From Avena insularis (taxonomy: Eukaryota > Streptophyta > Magnoliopsida > Poales > Poaceae): a stretch of 64,000 nucleotides of DNA. This document shows positions 45,407 to 57,240 of this stretch, piece by piece (positions within the stretch are counted from its first letter, which is position 1; every line of letters starts with the position of its first letter). The stretch is from positions 310,001-374,000 of the forward strand of contig JAJUPC010000225.1 in NCBI GenBank assembly GCA_023614405.1, written 5' to 3'. The notes under the pieces are model-generated. The model was given only the letters and a program-made list of their open reading frames with translations, searched no databases and was not told the DNA's origin. Both the position numbers and the translations under genes were made by a program.

Positions 45407-48268
45407 CTAACATGATGGAGCACTACACCAACAATGGCTCCACATGCTTGGGTGACATGGAGTGCTACAACAACAACGACTCCCCAAGCATGGGCGACTT
45501 CAAGAACGACAACGACAATCTCCTCAAGTCGCACCGACCAAGACGGAGCCTCCAACTCGAGTGCGCCAAGGTCCATCATCAAATGGACAAGTTCCAAAGT
45601 GACCTCCACAACTTCAAGAAGGACATGGACAACGACTTCGACAAAAACATGAGGATGGTCGCCAAGACTAATGATGCTTTGCGCTCATTAGAAAAACTTA
45701 CAAGGAAGAGTGCCAAGGTCAAGGGCCATCGTCGTGAGCGTCATATGGATGACCAAGTGCGCCACCTACATCAACCATCGGCAAGGCACGCCAATGACCT
45801 CCGTTGACACCATCACAAGGCACCTTCAACTTCTTGTGCCACCTCCAAAATGGCACCAATAGCAAGCCTTCGTCCACGCCATCAAGCTTCAACGACTACG
45901 CTTGCATTTGAAGACCTCATGAACGAGGAAAATGAAGACCTCTACTTCGCCAAGTTGGATAGCATGAGCCTACCACCACCACTACTACAAGATGTCCACA
46001 AGACGGTCGAGCATGGGATTTTCCCTTCGACCATGGAGGCGAGCAATGATGCCCATCTTATGGCATCCAACCTTGAAGGCGACAAGGTCAAGCATGGTGA
46101 GCATGGGATTTTCCCTTCACCAAAGGAGGCGCATGGAGTTGAGGAAACCGAGCCTATCCCCATATGCTTGAGTGATGATGTGGTACCAATCCTATGTGAG
46201 TATGAGAGCCACTTAGCCCACTTGAGTGAGAACAAGAGTGAGATGAGTGACTCCACCTTATGTGAGATTGAGTGCTTCCACTTGGAGGGCTTGAGCGATA
46301 CTCCTAGTGAGTTGAGAGTGGTAGTTGATAGGTCAAGTGAGACCATTTCGATTTCTAACAACTTACCCTCTACCTCTAGTGTGTTCTCTTGTGTTGTGCT
46401 AGGTTCCATGGATGAAGAAGCACCAAGCCATGAAGCAATGATGCCTCAATTGGAGAAGATGTACATGGTGCACGAAGATGATGCTATTCCATGGCTACAT
46501 CAAGAATACGAAGTCGTCCACAAGGAGGCCACTACTTCCACAACACCCACTTCATATAAGAGGTATGAACAAGGTAACAATAAGGGTGTTGATGATTCCA
46601 TGATCCCACTAGTGGACATGATGAATTGTGAGGATATGCATGTTATGGATGATACTTGTGACATTACATATGCTTCACTCATATTCCCATGTGATGCTTT
46701 GCCTTTGCATAATATGGATCATGTGGAATTGTTTGATTGCGATATCATTGCCATAAACATGCCATGCTATGCATCTTGTGTGTATCCTCCAATTGCTTTG
46801 GACATGCTTTGTCATGTTAGTCATTCAATTTCTCCTATTGCTTGCAATACGTTGAATAATTTGCCTATCAATTGTTTTGCTTGCAACAATACTTTTCACA
46901 TGGATTATAACGAGATAGCCCCCATAGCTTTCTCAATTTTTGGAGATTTTGATGATTGCCATGATAAGGATGTTCCCCACTTGCATACTCACCATGCATC
47001 TATTTCATACTTGATTGAAATTAATGGTGATGTGCACAAGAAGAGATACGTCATGATGGATGATGTGTATCTCTACCATGCACACACGTTCTTCCTTTTG
47101 TGTATGATGTGTGTAGGTACCCGCACTAGCATGTCAACCTCGGTTGAGCACGAGTTAACAAAAAGAGCTCTTGAGAGCATCCCACAAGTGAGTTCAAGAT
47201 CGAACCCAGCTGTGATACCTTTTGCATGCTTTGCATCTTTCATGTTGGCAAATTTCTCTTTCCTATGGTTTGATTGCAAGCATGTTGATGGTATTATCTC
47301 ACCTTGTGACATTCATGTTTCTTCTCTTTTGGATAATGATGCTTTGTGTGTTGCAACAAAAATGTTGAACAATTTCTCTCTCCGATGTTTTGTGTGCAAC
47401 CACAATTCCATTAAGAGCATGTATTGTCATGAGAGCTTCCAAGAATCTCGTCTTGTTGTTGCAACAAACATAAGGACCACTTGCTCTTTCATTTGGTTTG
47501 TTTGCAAACGTGTTGTTTTTGCTTCCGCTTGGGATACTCATATTCCCATGATATTTGTTTTCGATGATTTGTATGTGACATCCAACATGTCGAACAATTT
47601 CTCTTTCCAATGGTTGGTTGGACACATAATGATGTTGTTTTGGATATTCCTCCTTTTGTGTTTTTGCCAAATTCTCCTAGTTTTGCATCAAAGATGTTGA
47701 TCAAATTTCTATTCGATTGCTTTGAATGCCACAATAAGACGTTATATGGAGTTTTTGAGTTCTGCAACGACTTCCATGCACTTTGACCTTGCATATGCAT
47801 CCCGTTTGCTATACTTGAGTTGTGCTAATCGTGTTGTGAACAAGAATGGACATGCCACAAATGACATGCTCCTCTATCACACACAAACATATGTTGCTTG
47901 GTCTTTGTTGTATGAAGGTACAAATGCATACACGTTAACCTCTATGGACCATGTGTTGACAAGAAGAACCGAAGAGAGTTACCTATGGCTACCCTTCATC
48001 GAGCTATCTCTACAAGCTAAGGTGACTTCCTTCTACTTGAGGACTCATGCTATAATCTTCATGAATTGGCTACGCTTTGAGTGTTGCTTCGCTTTTGTCG
48101 TGAACTTTGTAGGCTACTTGGAAGGTGAAGGAACATTGAAGTGTTGTCAAGTCAATCTTCCCGAGGACGACTATATGGTGAACCCCAGGATCAAGGATGT
48201 CCTTCGACCTCTTCTACTTTGTTATGAACATGGAGAGTCGAGGACGACTCTTTTTGAAGGGGGGGAGA
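45407..48268 (+). pseudogene. D3 large ORF (N-terminus lost, subtype II)
   Basis: Begins in the acidic repeats ([19 protein letters not shown]) and follows D2 (VHHQMDKFQSDLHNFKKD, RHMDDQVRHLHQPSARHAND). TGA at 45805-45807 replaces CGA. The frame is then open from 45808 to 47700, the longest unbroken C-terminal part in the window, including two EHGIFPS boxes. One base lost near 47625 changes frame; the end is SRTTLFEGGE, here reading into the LTR because of one extra base. Confidence 0.8.
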
Positions 48269-49252
48269 TGATGCAGCTCGACCTACGGTCGTTACTACAT
48301 CAAGGTCTCCAACTTACGCCAAGTCGTCATGGACTCCAAAGGTGAATCCGTTCCTCTATGCGAGCCCACTTCCTACCCTATTGAATGGTATACTACTTCA
48401 TACTTCGTCCTATGGCCATGATAGGTTCACATTGACAAGTACGGAGGCAAGGGAGGAAGCCCGGAGCATCAAGCCCGACAAGACGGAAGCTTGGAAGAGG
48501 AGGAGGAAGAAGACAGATCAAGAATGCCAGTCCCTACGGTACTACCGTCGGTCAGGAACTGTACTACCGGTCAGTGGTACTACACCGATACCGCCATCGA
48601 CGGCTCAATCGACGCCCAGATGCAAGCGGTACTACCGGTCCCAGAGCGGTACTACCGGTCCTAAGTCCGGTACTACCGGTCATGTATGTGCATGCGCGCA
48701 CCTGTTGGGCCATAGCCCATGTATTCCCTTTACTTACCTATTCACCTAGTTTATCCCCAAACTACCCTTGTTTAGTTGCTGGCCTATAAATAGAGCCCCC
48801 ACCCCTCATGTACCCCTGAGGCATAGATGATAGACTAAAGGCAACCCCCATTGTGGAATCTCTAGTTTTGCCTCATCCCCTTTACCAAGGGGACCGACTA
48901 TCGTCACCAACCTCGATTGGACTTTGCATCACGCATCCATCGTTGAGCAAGGCCTTGGAGTTCGATGTCTCCTCTCCAAGTTGTCAAGACCGTCCACAAG
49001 GTGTTCTTCCCTCTCCGATGTGGATTTGAGGGAGCACGTTGACCGATCTTTCCTTGCGAGGATTCTATCGGACCGGTGGCCGCCGTTCGGGAGCAATCGG
49101 CCTTGTATTGTGTGAGTTTTGCATGTGTTCATCGTGTTCTTCGCGAGGTGTGTGTTCGCTTCCGCTACCTTCTCCCTTTCCCCTCGCTTTCCTATCGATT
49201 TGACCATGAGATCTGTGAAGATCGGGCACCCAAGAGGTTAACCCCTCCATCA
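48269..49252 (+). repeat. LTR_D, 3' LTR of D3 (984 bp)
   Basis: TGATGCAGCTCGACC to CCCTCCATCA. Array about 48536-48680; TGGGCC pair 48706-48719; TATAAATA 48785-48792. Confidence 0.93.
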
Positions 49253-50069
49253 GGTTCATACCGACCAGTACGGAGGCAAGGGAGGAAGCTCGGAGCATCA
49301 AGCCCGACAAGACAGAAGCTTGGAAGAGGAGGAAGAAGACAGATCAGCAGCTGCCAGGTCCCGGCGGTACTACCGGTCGGCGGAACTGGTACTACCGGCC
49401 AGATTCAGCCCTTTCTACCGCTACATCGACGGCTCTAATCGACGCTTCCAGATCTGCATGAAGCGGTACTACTGTCCCAAGTCCGTACTACTCGGTCATG
49501 TATGTGCTCACAGCACTGTTGGGCCACAGCCCATGTATCCCCCTTTACTTACCTATTCTCCTAGTTTATCCCCAAACTACCCTTGTTTATTGGCTGGCCT
49601 ATAAATAGAGCCCCCACCCCTCATGTATCCCTTAGGCATAGATGATAGACTAAAGACAACCCCCTTGTGTGGAATCTCTAGTTTTGCCTCATCCCCTTAC
49701 CCAAGGGGACCGACTATCGTCACCAACCTCGATTGGACTTTGCATCACGCATCCATCGTTGAATAAGGCCTTGGAGTTCGATGTCTCGTCTCCAAGTTGT
49801 CAAGACCCTCCCCAAGGTGTTCTTCCCTCTCCGATGTGGATTTGAGGGAGCACGTTGACCGATCTTTCCTTGCGAGGATTCTATCGGACCGGTGGCCGCC
49901 GTTCAGGAGCAATCGGCCTTGTATCATGTGAGTTTTGCGTGTGTTCATCGTGTTCTTCGCGAGGTGTGTGTTCGCTTCCGCTACCTTCTCCCTTTCCCCT
50001 CGCTTTCCCATCGATTTGACCACGAGATCCGTGAAGATCGGGCCACCCAAGAGGTTAACCCCTCCATCA
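49253..50069 (+). repeat. LTR_D, truncated 5' LTR of D4
   Basis: Starts at GGTTCATACC, about 160 bp into LTR_D, directly after the D3 LTR end, and runs to CCTCCATCA. Array about 49363-49495; TGGGCC pair 49520-49533; TATAAATA 49600-49607. Confidence 0.9.
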
Positions 50070-50071
50070 TC

Positions 50072-51505
50072 TGGTATCAGCAGCTTTTGGTTGCCACGGA
50101 TTTCTCATTGATTTGGTCTTTTCCCCATAAATTCGAAAATTCCACCAAAAATAGCCCCAATTCGTGTTTTGGATCGATCTGTGATTTGAGTGCGTTTTGG
50201 TAGGTTTTGATCCATGGATTACTTGCTAAACTTGTTGATCTACCTTCCTTTGAGTTCCCATAGCCTAATTCCTTGATTTCCCCCGTCGATTTGGTGTTTT
50301 TCTTGAAGATTTTCCCAATCGCTTCAAAATCGCAAAACGCTGGCTAACTCTGGGCGTCCCTGGACCAAGCGGTACTACCGGTCCAAATATCCGGTACTAC
50401 CGCTCACTGGTACTACCGCTCCCAATATCCGGTACTGCCGCTCACCGGTACTACCGCTCCCAACATCCAGTACTACCGCCCAGTACAGAAAGAAAAACAG
50501 CAGATTCCCAGATTTCAGCCTCTCACCGTTTTGAGCATAACTTTTGCATTCGAACTCGGATTTTGGTGTTCTTTAGCTCGTTTCGAAGAGGATAAGGAGC
50601 TCTACATCATCATACACGTTGTTCATGATATCTACGCCATCCAAATTCCGTGAGCAAGGCGGAATCCAACAATAAAGGGTGAAGATCGTCGACGAAAGGT
50701 ATAAACATTCCGCGACTTCTTCCCACTTGCATTCCTTTGTGAACCCCACTATCTTTGGGAGCAAAAAACACCTATTGAGACTAGTTCCTCTTATGATTGC
50801 TTGGGCTATGCACATTTGATACCTTGTAGAATTCCGAGCAAACATTGTGAGCGTTATCTCATATAGTTATCTTGTATAGTTGTTGGCACAAGGAAGAGGC
50901 AAGTGAAAAAGAAATAAAAAGAAAAAGAGTGATACAAAAAGAAAAAAAAGAGAAAAAGAAAGAAATATCCATGTGCCTCATAGAATAGGAAGCGCAAGCT
51001 CGATGAACATCATATAGGTGGTACTTATTGTGCATATCTTGTAACCCACCAATCTTGTGCAATCGAACTAGCGTCTCTCCTTGTACTTGTGTGACACGAA
51101 CTTATAGTCTTCGCTAGGTAATCATTTGGTTCTTAGCTCACTTTCTCCGTCGCACAAGTCCCATTTATCCCACCGTGTGTGTTTCCTTATACATATTTCC
51201 TATCTTGTGGATTGACTTGTTTTGCTTTGTGATCATTGTGGTTCTTTACTTGCCATTACAACATCTTGATTTCGGATTGGTCCTTGACATGCCACTTTCC
51301 ATACCTATCCACCATAGGCCTTGTGTGTGTGTGTGTTTTGGTTCGTAGTTGGTTTTGGTGTTCTGCGTGAACTTCACTTTGCTTGGTTTATTGCTCTCAA
51401 GTGTGGCCACTTGTACGATACGATATTCCAAGGTAAAGTAAGGTTTGACGTTGTATCCCTAACTCCCACTACCACTTCCATATACACCGCTTGGTCTTGT
51501 GCATC
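50072..51505 (+). other. D4 primer-binding site and leader
   Basis: TGGTATCAGCAGC at 50072-50084, post-PBS box to about 50188, a long array of GGTACTACCGC units at 50369-50483 (more units than D2), purine tract about 50906-50970, then distal leader. No gene. Confidence 0.82.
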
Positions 51506-53469
51506 ATGTCTAGGGACTCTGGAACCGAGGATGATATCTATGAAGAATCCATGATGAGCCACCATGACTCGACTCCACAAGTATAGAGGACATGACCGAG
51601 AACACCGACAATGGCTCTGCATGCTTTGAGGACCCGGAGCACTACACCTACGACGACTCCACATGCATGGAAGACATGGAGCTCTACGTCGACAATGGCT
51701 CCTCATTCATGGAGCCTATGGAGCACTACACCGACAATGGCTCCACATGCTTGGGTGATATGGAGTACTACACCAACAATTACTCCCCAAGCATGGATGA
51801 CTTCGAGTGCGACATCGACGACGCCTCGCCGAGCATGGAGGACATGGAGAACTTCATCAAGTTGGATGGCTCCTCCACGATCCATGAAGAATTCCTCCAC
51901 CGCGTGGAGATGGAAGCCTACTACGCCAAGCAAGAGGAGGCGCATCATCAAGAATCCATGACCTTCAAGGCCAACCGTGCCACACCAAAGGGCACCACCT
52001 ACTTCGATGATCCACCTCCAAGGCGACAAGTGCCACCATCGACAAGGCATCAAGTGCCACCACCTAGTTGGCGTCAAGATCCATCATCTCCAAGGCGCCA
52101 AGCTCCATCACCTCCAAGGCGCCAAGATCCACCTTCTATCCAAACAAGAGTGGCGTCCAAACATCATATACATCAAGAGGAGCCAAGAAACAAGAATCTT
52201 CATCGACAAACATCCTCTCATGAGCATCGCCACCATAAAGAGGATACAAGAAATCGTCTAAGGCATCTTCGCCACCAAGACGAAGAATTGAAGATGAGCA
52301 CCAACCATAATGCTCAAGAAGGCACCACAAGCACAAGAAGAGTGCCAAGGCAAATGATCACCGTCATGAGCGTCATGTGGATGACCAAGTGCTTCACCAA
52401 CATCAACCATCGGCAAGGCACGCCAATGACCTCCGTCGACACCATCATAAGGCACCTTCAACTACTAGTGCCACCACCAAAATGGCACCAAGAGCAAGCC
52501 TTCGTCCATGCCATCAAGCTTCAACGCCTACGCTTGACTTCCACGACCTCGCGAACGAGGAAAATGTAGACGTCTACTTCGCCAAGTTGGATAGCATGAG
52601 CCTACCTCCACCACTACTACAAGATGGCCACAAGACAGTCGAGGATGGGATTTTCCTTTCGACCATGGAGGCGAGCAATGATGCCCATCTTATGGCATCC
52701 AACCTTGAAGGCGACAAGGTCAAGAATGGTGAGCATGGGATTTTCCCTTCACCAAAGGAGGCGCATGGAGTTGAGGAAACCGAGCCTATCCCCATATGCT
52801 TGAGTGATGATGTGGTACCAATCCCATGTGAGTATGAGAGCCACTTAGCCCACTTGAGTGAGAACAAGAGTGCGATGAGTGACTCCACCTTATGTGAGAT
52901 TGAGTGCTTCCACTTGGAGGGCATGAGCGATACTCCTAGTGAGTTGAGAGTGGTAGTTGATAGGTCAAGTGAGACCATTTCGATTTCTAACAACTTACCC
53001 TCTACCTCTAGTGTGTTCTCTTGTGTTATGCTAGGTTCCATGGATGAAGTAGCGCCAAGCCATGAAGCAATGATGCCTCAATTGGAGAATATGTACATGG
53101 TGCACGAAGATGATGCTACGCCATGGCTACATCAAGAAGATGAAGTCGTCCACAAGGAGGCCACTACTTCCACAACACCCACTTCATATGAGAGGTATGA
53201 CCAAGGTAACAATAAGGGTGTTGATGATGCCATCATCCCATTAGTGGACATGATGAATTGTGAGGATATGCATGTTATGGATGATACTTGTGACATTACA
53301 TATGCTTCACTCATATTCCCATGTGATGCTTTGCCTTTACATAATATTGATCATGTGGAATTGTTTGATTGCGATAGCATTGCCATAAACATGCCATGCT
53401 ATGCATCTTGTGTGTATCCTCCAATTGCTTCGGACTTGCCTTGTTATGCTAGTCATTCAATTTCTCCGC
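51506..53469 (+). pseudogene. D4 large ORF (subtype I, 3' truncated)
   Basis: MSRDSGTEDDIYEES start. One base lost near 51570 breaks the frame early; acidic 14-residue repeats and RRQAPSPP-type repeats follow from 51592. A 10-base loss near 52317 shifts to the frame used from 52377, which carries the EHGIFPS region (GIFLS in the first box) and the Cys-rich start of the C-terminal half, then ends at the junction with A2 integrase (SHSISP). Confidence 0.8.
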
Positions 53470-54220
53470 GTGTATGGTTTTGTTCCTCGTGCACCTATTG
53501 ATTTATTGCCTTTACCTTCTTCGGTGCAAAATAATTTGGATGCTAAACAACACGCTGAAATGATATTAAACTTGCATAAGACTACTAAAGATAACATTGA
53601 ACACATGAATGCTAAGTATAAACTTGCTGGGGATAAAGGGAGAAAGCATGTTGTGTTTGATGTTGGAGATCTTGTTTGGTTACATTTGCGTAAAGATCGT
53701 TTTCCTGATTTGCTGCAAGTCTAAGTTAATGTCGCGTGCTGCTGGTCCCTTTAAGGTGTTAGAGAAAATAAATGATAATGCATATAAACTTGAGTTGCCT
53801 GCAAACTTTGGTACGGTTAGTCCTACGTTTAACATTGCAGATTTGAAGCCTTACTTTGGTGAGGAAGATGAGATTGCGTCGAGGACGACTTCAATTCAAG
53901 AAGGGGAGCATGATGTGGAAATCCCTTCTATTGATACAACCGTTGTACCTATAGCTACACACATACAAGGACCGATCACAAGATCTCGTGCCAAACAACT
54001 TTACTATCAGGTACTTTCGTTTCTTGGAACTATTCCTCACATACATCAGAATATGATGCTGCCTAAATCAGATGTACTTCTTACTCTTTGGAGTGATGGA
54101 CCAAGCATGGATGAGAGTGACAAGTATTGGAGCATGGCCATGCATGGAGATGGCAGCAAGCATGTGATAATCCAAGAGAAGGCCACGGATGAAGATTTCA
54201 GAACATTGAGGCCACCATAA
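53470..54220 (+). pseudogene. A2 pol, 3' part: integrase C-terminus and LTR-encoded tail
   Basis: Resumes with [18 protein letters not shown], then DLVWLHLRKDRF. One base gained near 53709 shifts the frame. The next frame gives AGPFKVLEKINDNAYKLELP, FNIADLKPYFGEEDE, SRTTSIQEGEHDV and, inside the LTR, GPITRSRAKQLYYQV to a stop at 54218-54220. Confidence 0.9.
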
Positions 54221-54827
54221 ATGACGAAAGAAGGCTTGGAAGAAATATTCAAGATTAATACTTCACGAATTCATCCATAGCTTAATATGGTGCTGCGACA
54301 CCTTTATTTTGGGCCAGGCCCATGTAATTTTCGCAGGATTTTAAATAGCCACTTTTTAGAGTCCGTATTTGAGGGGAAAAGGACTTCTAGGGTTGGATTC
54401 GGCCACCACTTCTATGGCTGGCCGAAACCCCACCTTTTCCTCCTTAAATACTCCCCATAGCCGTCACCCTAGACTCGGATTTTGTTTAGACATTAAGTTA
54501 TCCATCATAGCAACTTTGCCAAGGCTCGAGCGTCGCAAAGGCCTCTTGTACTTCGCACCTATTCAGGATCCCACCTTTTCAATAAAGCTTTCCTCTTAAT
54601 CCGCAATATCTTGATTGCAATATTAGTTCTTACTTGTTCTCGATTTCAGGTAGGAATTAAGACCCTCGCTGGTCAGGCTGGTCGTGTTCCCGCAGGATCG
54701 GTAACCTCCAGGAGATTGGCCTAGCGATTGCATTGGCGCTCGTACTCGCACGTGTAGTTGGATCGTCAAACCCGAACTCCACCAAATCGACCATCTCATC
54801 GAAAGATCGGACACCTTTGCCCTATCA
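53911..54827 (+). repeat. LTR_A, 3' LTR of A2 (917 bp)
   Basis: TGATGTGGAAATCCC to CCTATCA, after AAGAAGGGGAGCA. TGGGCCAGGCCCA 54310-54322; inverted arms 54398-54405 and 54419-54426; TTAAATA 54444-54450; AATAAA about 54582. Confidence 0.95.
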
Positions 54828-55099
54828 TGTCAAGACCCTCCCCAAGGTGTTCTTCCCTCTCCGATGTGGATTTGAGGGAGCACATTGACCGATCTTTCCT
54901 TGCGAGGATTCTATCGGACCGGTGGCCGCCGTTCGGGAGCAATCGGCCTTGAAACGTGTGAGTTTTGCGTGTGTTCATCGTGTTCTTCGCGAGGTGTGTG
55001 TTCGCTTCCGCTACCTTCTCCCTTTCCCCTCGCTTTCCCATCGATTTGACCACGATATCCGTGAAGATCGGGACACCCAAGAGGTTAACCCCTTCATCA
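54828..55099 (+). repeat. LTR_D fragment, right part
   Basis: TGTCAAGACCCTCC to CCCTTCATCA: the LTR_D interrupted by A2 continues here to its normal end. No D internal sequence follows; an inverted LTR_A half starts at once. Confidence 0.9.
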
Positions 55100-55555
55100 C
55101 CTTTTCTCCTCAAATACGGACTCTAATAAGTGGCTAATTAAAATCCTGCGAAAATTACATGGGCCTGGCCCAAAATAAAGGTGTCACATCACCATATTAA
55201 GCTATGGACGAATTTGTGAAGTATTAATCTTGAATATTTCGTCCAAGCCTCCTTTCTTCATTATGGTGCCTCAAAGTTCTGAAATCTTCATCTGTGGCCT
55301 TCATGCTTGCCCCCATCTCCATGCATGTCCATGCTTAAATGCTTGTCCCTCTCATCCATGCTTGGTCCATAATTCCTAAGAGTAATAAATACATCTGATT
55401 TAGGCAGCATCATATTCTCATGTATGTGAGGAATATTTCCAAGAAACGAAAGTACCTGATAGTTAAGTTGTTTGGCACGAGATCTTGTGATAGGTCCTTG
55501 TATGTGTGTAGCTGTAGGTACAACGGTTGTATCAATAGATGGGATGTCCACATCA
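55100..55555 (-). repeat. LTR_A U3 fragment, inverted
   Basis: Reverse complement of the first half of LTR_A, from near the GAGGGGAAAAGG segment to the LTR start (CCACATCA at 55548-55555). It keeps part of the LTR-encoded tail (minus 55551-55288). The outer LTR edge faces the CACTA relic. Confidence 0.9.
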
Positions 55556-56029
55556 AGGGTCGAGATCGATCTGCTGGTCGGGAGCGAGGGAGTTGATTGA
55601 GAGGTATGTGCCCGTGCACGTGCCGATGTGGATAATACACAGATAGTCGTAGCGCACCCTTATCTAGTGTGCTACCGGTAAACTACTTACCTGTAACGCA
55701 CTAGGTAAGGGTATGCTATGGCTATGTGCTCTGATAACTGTAATAAGAAGGCGTGCACCCCACTAGTTAACACTACCACTATCATATCCAACTGGTTACG
55801 CCCTTTGCTCTATTCTGAACTTGTGAGCACCTAGGATCGAACCCTCGCGCCCATGTTTTTTATTTTTATTTAAAAAAATGTTAAAAAATTCCCAAAAATT
55901 ATCTAAACTATATAAAATATCTGTTATATGTTTTATATGTCAAAAGTGGTACATATATATATATCATAAAAGTGGTACAAATATGATTCAAAGTAGAAAT
56001 AAATTAAATATAATGTGTCCATTAATAAT

Positions 56030-56074
56030 ACAATCTTTTTTGAGCTAGCATTTTACAATCTTTTTTGAGCTAGC
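56030..56074. repeat. Direct repeat of 20 bases in the CACTA relic
   Basis: ACAATCTTTTTTGAGCTAGC occurs at 56030-56049 and again at 56055-56074. Confidence 0.9.
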
Positions 56075-56148
56075 GTTTAATAATATAGTCCCGACACTTT
56101 AATGTTTCTTCTCTCGAACGGGCTACCTTTTTTGGGTAAGGCTGTCAT

Positions 56149-56690
56149 TTATCTTCTTGTGATGTATGTTGCTTCATCATAGTTGTCGTCATCTTCAATA
56201 TTTGGATCACCGTACTGGTTGAAGTCTTTCTTGTTGGCGACTCCATCCATCCCGAGGATGTTTCTTTTTCCTATCCTCATGAAAACACGGCTAGGCTTTG
56301 TCGGGTCGGTAATAAAAAAACATTGATCCACTTTGCTAGCCAAATACCCACGGTTCATTTTTCATGGCGATGTTCGCACCGGTGGCCTTGGATTTGGCTG
56401 CTTCGGGTATAACCATGGTTGTCTAATACCAGTCTTCTCTTTCGACGCTCTTGGCTCATCTAACACGGAACATCGGCACCTTTTCTCCATAGTAGTCGAG
56501 CTCCCAGATCTCCTCGATCCTTCCATAGAATCTTTCCTTCACATTGTCATCACTGTAGAATTCTGACGTTGCCCCTGAGTACTGATCACTTGATGTCCTT
56601 TCCTTCCATGTAGAATGTGTATACGTTGATATCATATGCCTGTTAGGTCACCAGGTTGTGCATTGGTCCCCGCGAGAAGGTGAATATGAT
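56149..56690 (-). pseudogene. CACTA transposase C-terminal (DUF4216-like) remnant
   Basis: Read leftward: ATSEFYSDDNVKERFYGRIE, EEIWELDYYGEKVPMFRVR, then frame damage, then KNEPW, LASKVDQCFFITDPTKPSR, GKRNILGMDGVANKKDFNQ, YGDPNIEDDD and a stop at 56149. This fits, from memory, the DUF4216 region near the C-terminus of plant CACTA transposases. Only 56358-56149 is open; upstream has stops (TGA and TAG at former Trp/Tyr-like positions) and a frame change near 56345. Not functional. Confidence 0.75.
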
Positions 56691-56734
56691 GTTTTCCTTC
56701 ATAGAATGCGATTACGGGGGATTATCTAGGAGCC

Positions 56735-57240
56735 TGATGTGGACATCCCATCTATTGATACAACCATTGTACCTACATCAACACAAATACAAGGACCTAT
56801 CAGTCGAGCTCATGCCAAGCAACTTAACTATTAGGTACTTTTGTTTTTTGGAACTATTCCTCACTTACATGAGAATATGATGCTGCCTAAATCAGATGTA
56901 TTTGGTACTCTTAGGAATGATGGACCAAACATGGATGAGAGGGACAAGCATTGGAGCATGATCATGCATGGAGATGGCAGCAAGCATATGAGGATTCAAG
57001 AGGAGGCAACAGATGAAGATTTCAGAACTTTGAAGCCACCATAATGAAGCAAGAAGGCTTGGACGAAATATTCAAGAATATTACATCATAAATTTGTCCA
57101 TAGCTTAATTTGGTGTTGCGACACCTTTTATTTTGGGCTAGGCCTATGTAATTTTCGCAGCAATTGAAATAACCACTTTTTAGAGTCTGTATTTGAGGAG
57201 AAAAGGACTTCTAGGGTTAGTTTCGGCCACCACCTTTATG
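56735..57240 (+). repeat. Diverged LTR_A-like U3 fragment
   Basis: TGATGTGGACATCCC start at 56735, about 505 bp of LTR_A-like sequence with more differences than other copies. The LTR-encoded tail is still open at 56841-57044 (NMMLPKSDVF, TDEDFRTLKPP). Cut at 57240 by D5. Confidence 0.88.

Larger units (their letters stand above)
45382..53469 (+). mobile_element. D3/D4 composite inserted in A2 integrase
   Basis: Two D-family elements joined and internally deleted. The left edge is an exact LTR_D start (TGATGCAGCCCGACCTACGG) of only 25 bases, then the sequence jumps into the D ORF (D3), through a complete D3 3' LTR, then a 5'-truncated D LTR, leader and ORF of D4, which stops at 53469 where A2 resumes with GTGTATGG. 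The simplest model: D4 entered A2, D3 entered the 5' LTR of D4, and two deletions followed. No target duplication survives. Confidence 0.85.
39068..54827 (+). mobile_element. A2: complete Ty3/gypsy (CRM-like) retrotransposon, family A, holding D3/D4
   Basis: LTR, primer-binding site, leader, gag, protease, RT, RNase H, integrase and 3' LTR in order, flanked by TGTCA (39063-39067 and 54828-54832). The integrase is split at 45381/53470 by the D3/D4 composite. Without it the element is about 7.7 kb. A hand comparison of the two LTRs gives about 28 mismatches in about 910 aligned bases, roughly 3%. Confidence 0.95.
55556..56734 (-). mobile_element. CACTA (En/Spm) DNA-transposon relic
   Basis: The only non-LTR segment. 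The right half encodes a degenerate transposase C-terminus. The left half has inverted copies of an AGCNNACCCTTANCTAGTG-like motif (about 55650-55672 and 55706-55730) and a further GCACCCCACTAGTTAAC, resembling the subterminal repeats of grass CACTA elements, then an A/T-rich stretch (about 55860-56100) with a 20-base direct repeat. Terminal CACTA motifs are not visible; both ends are cut by LTR_A copies. Confidence 0.7.

Noticed and set aside
50369..50483. Regularly spaced palindromes resembling a CRISPR array
   Set aside because: Units are 11-13 bases, spacers are unequal and partly shared, the setting is a plant retrotransposon leader, and no cas gene exists here.
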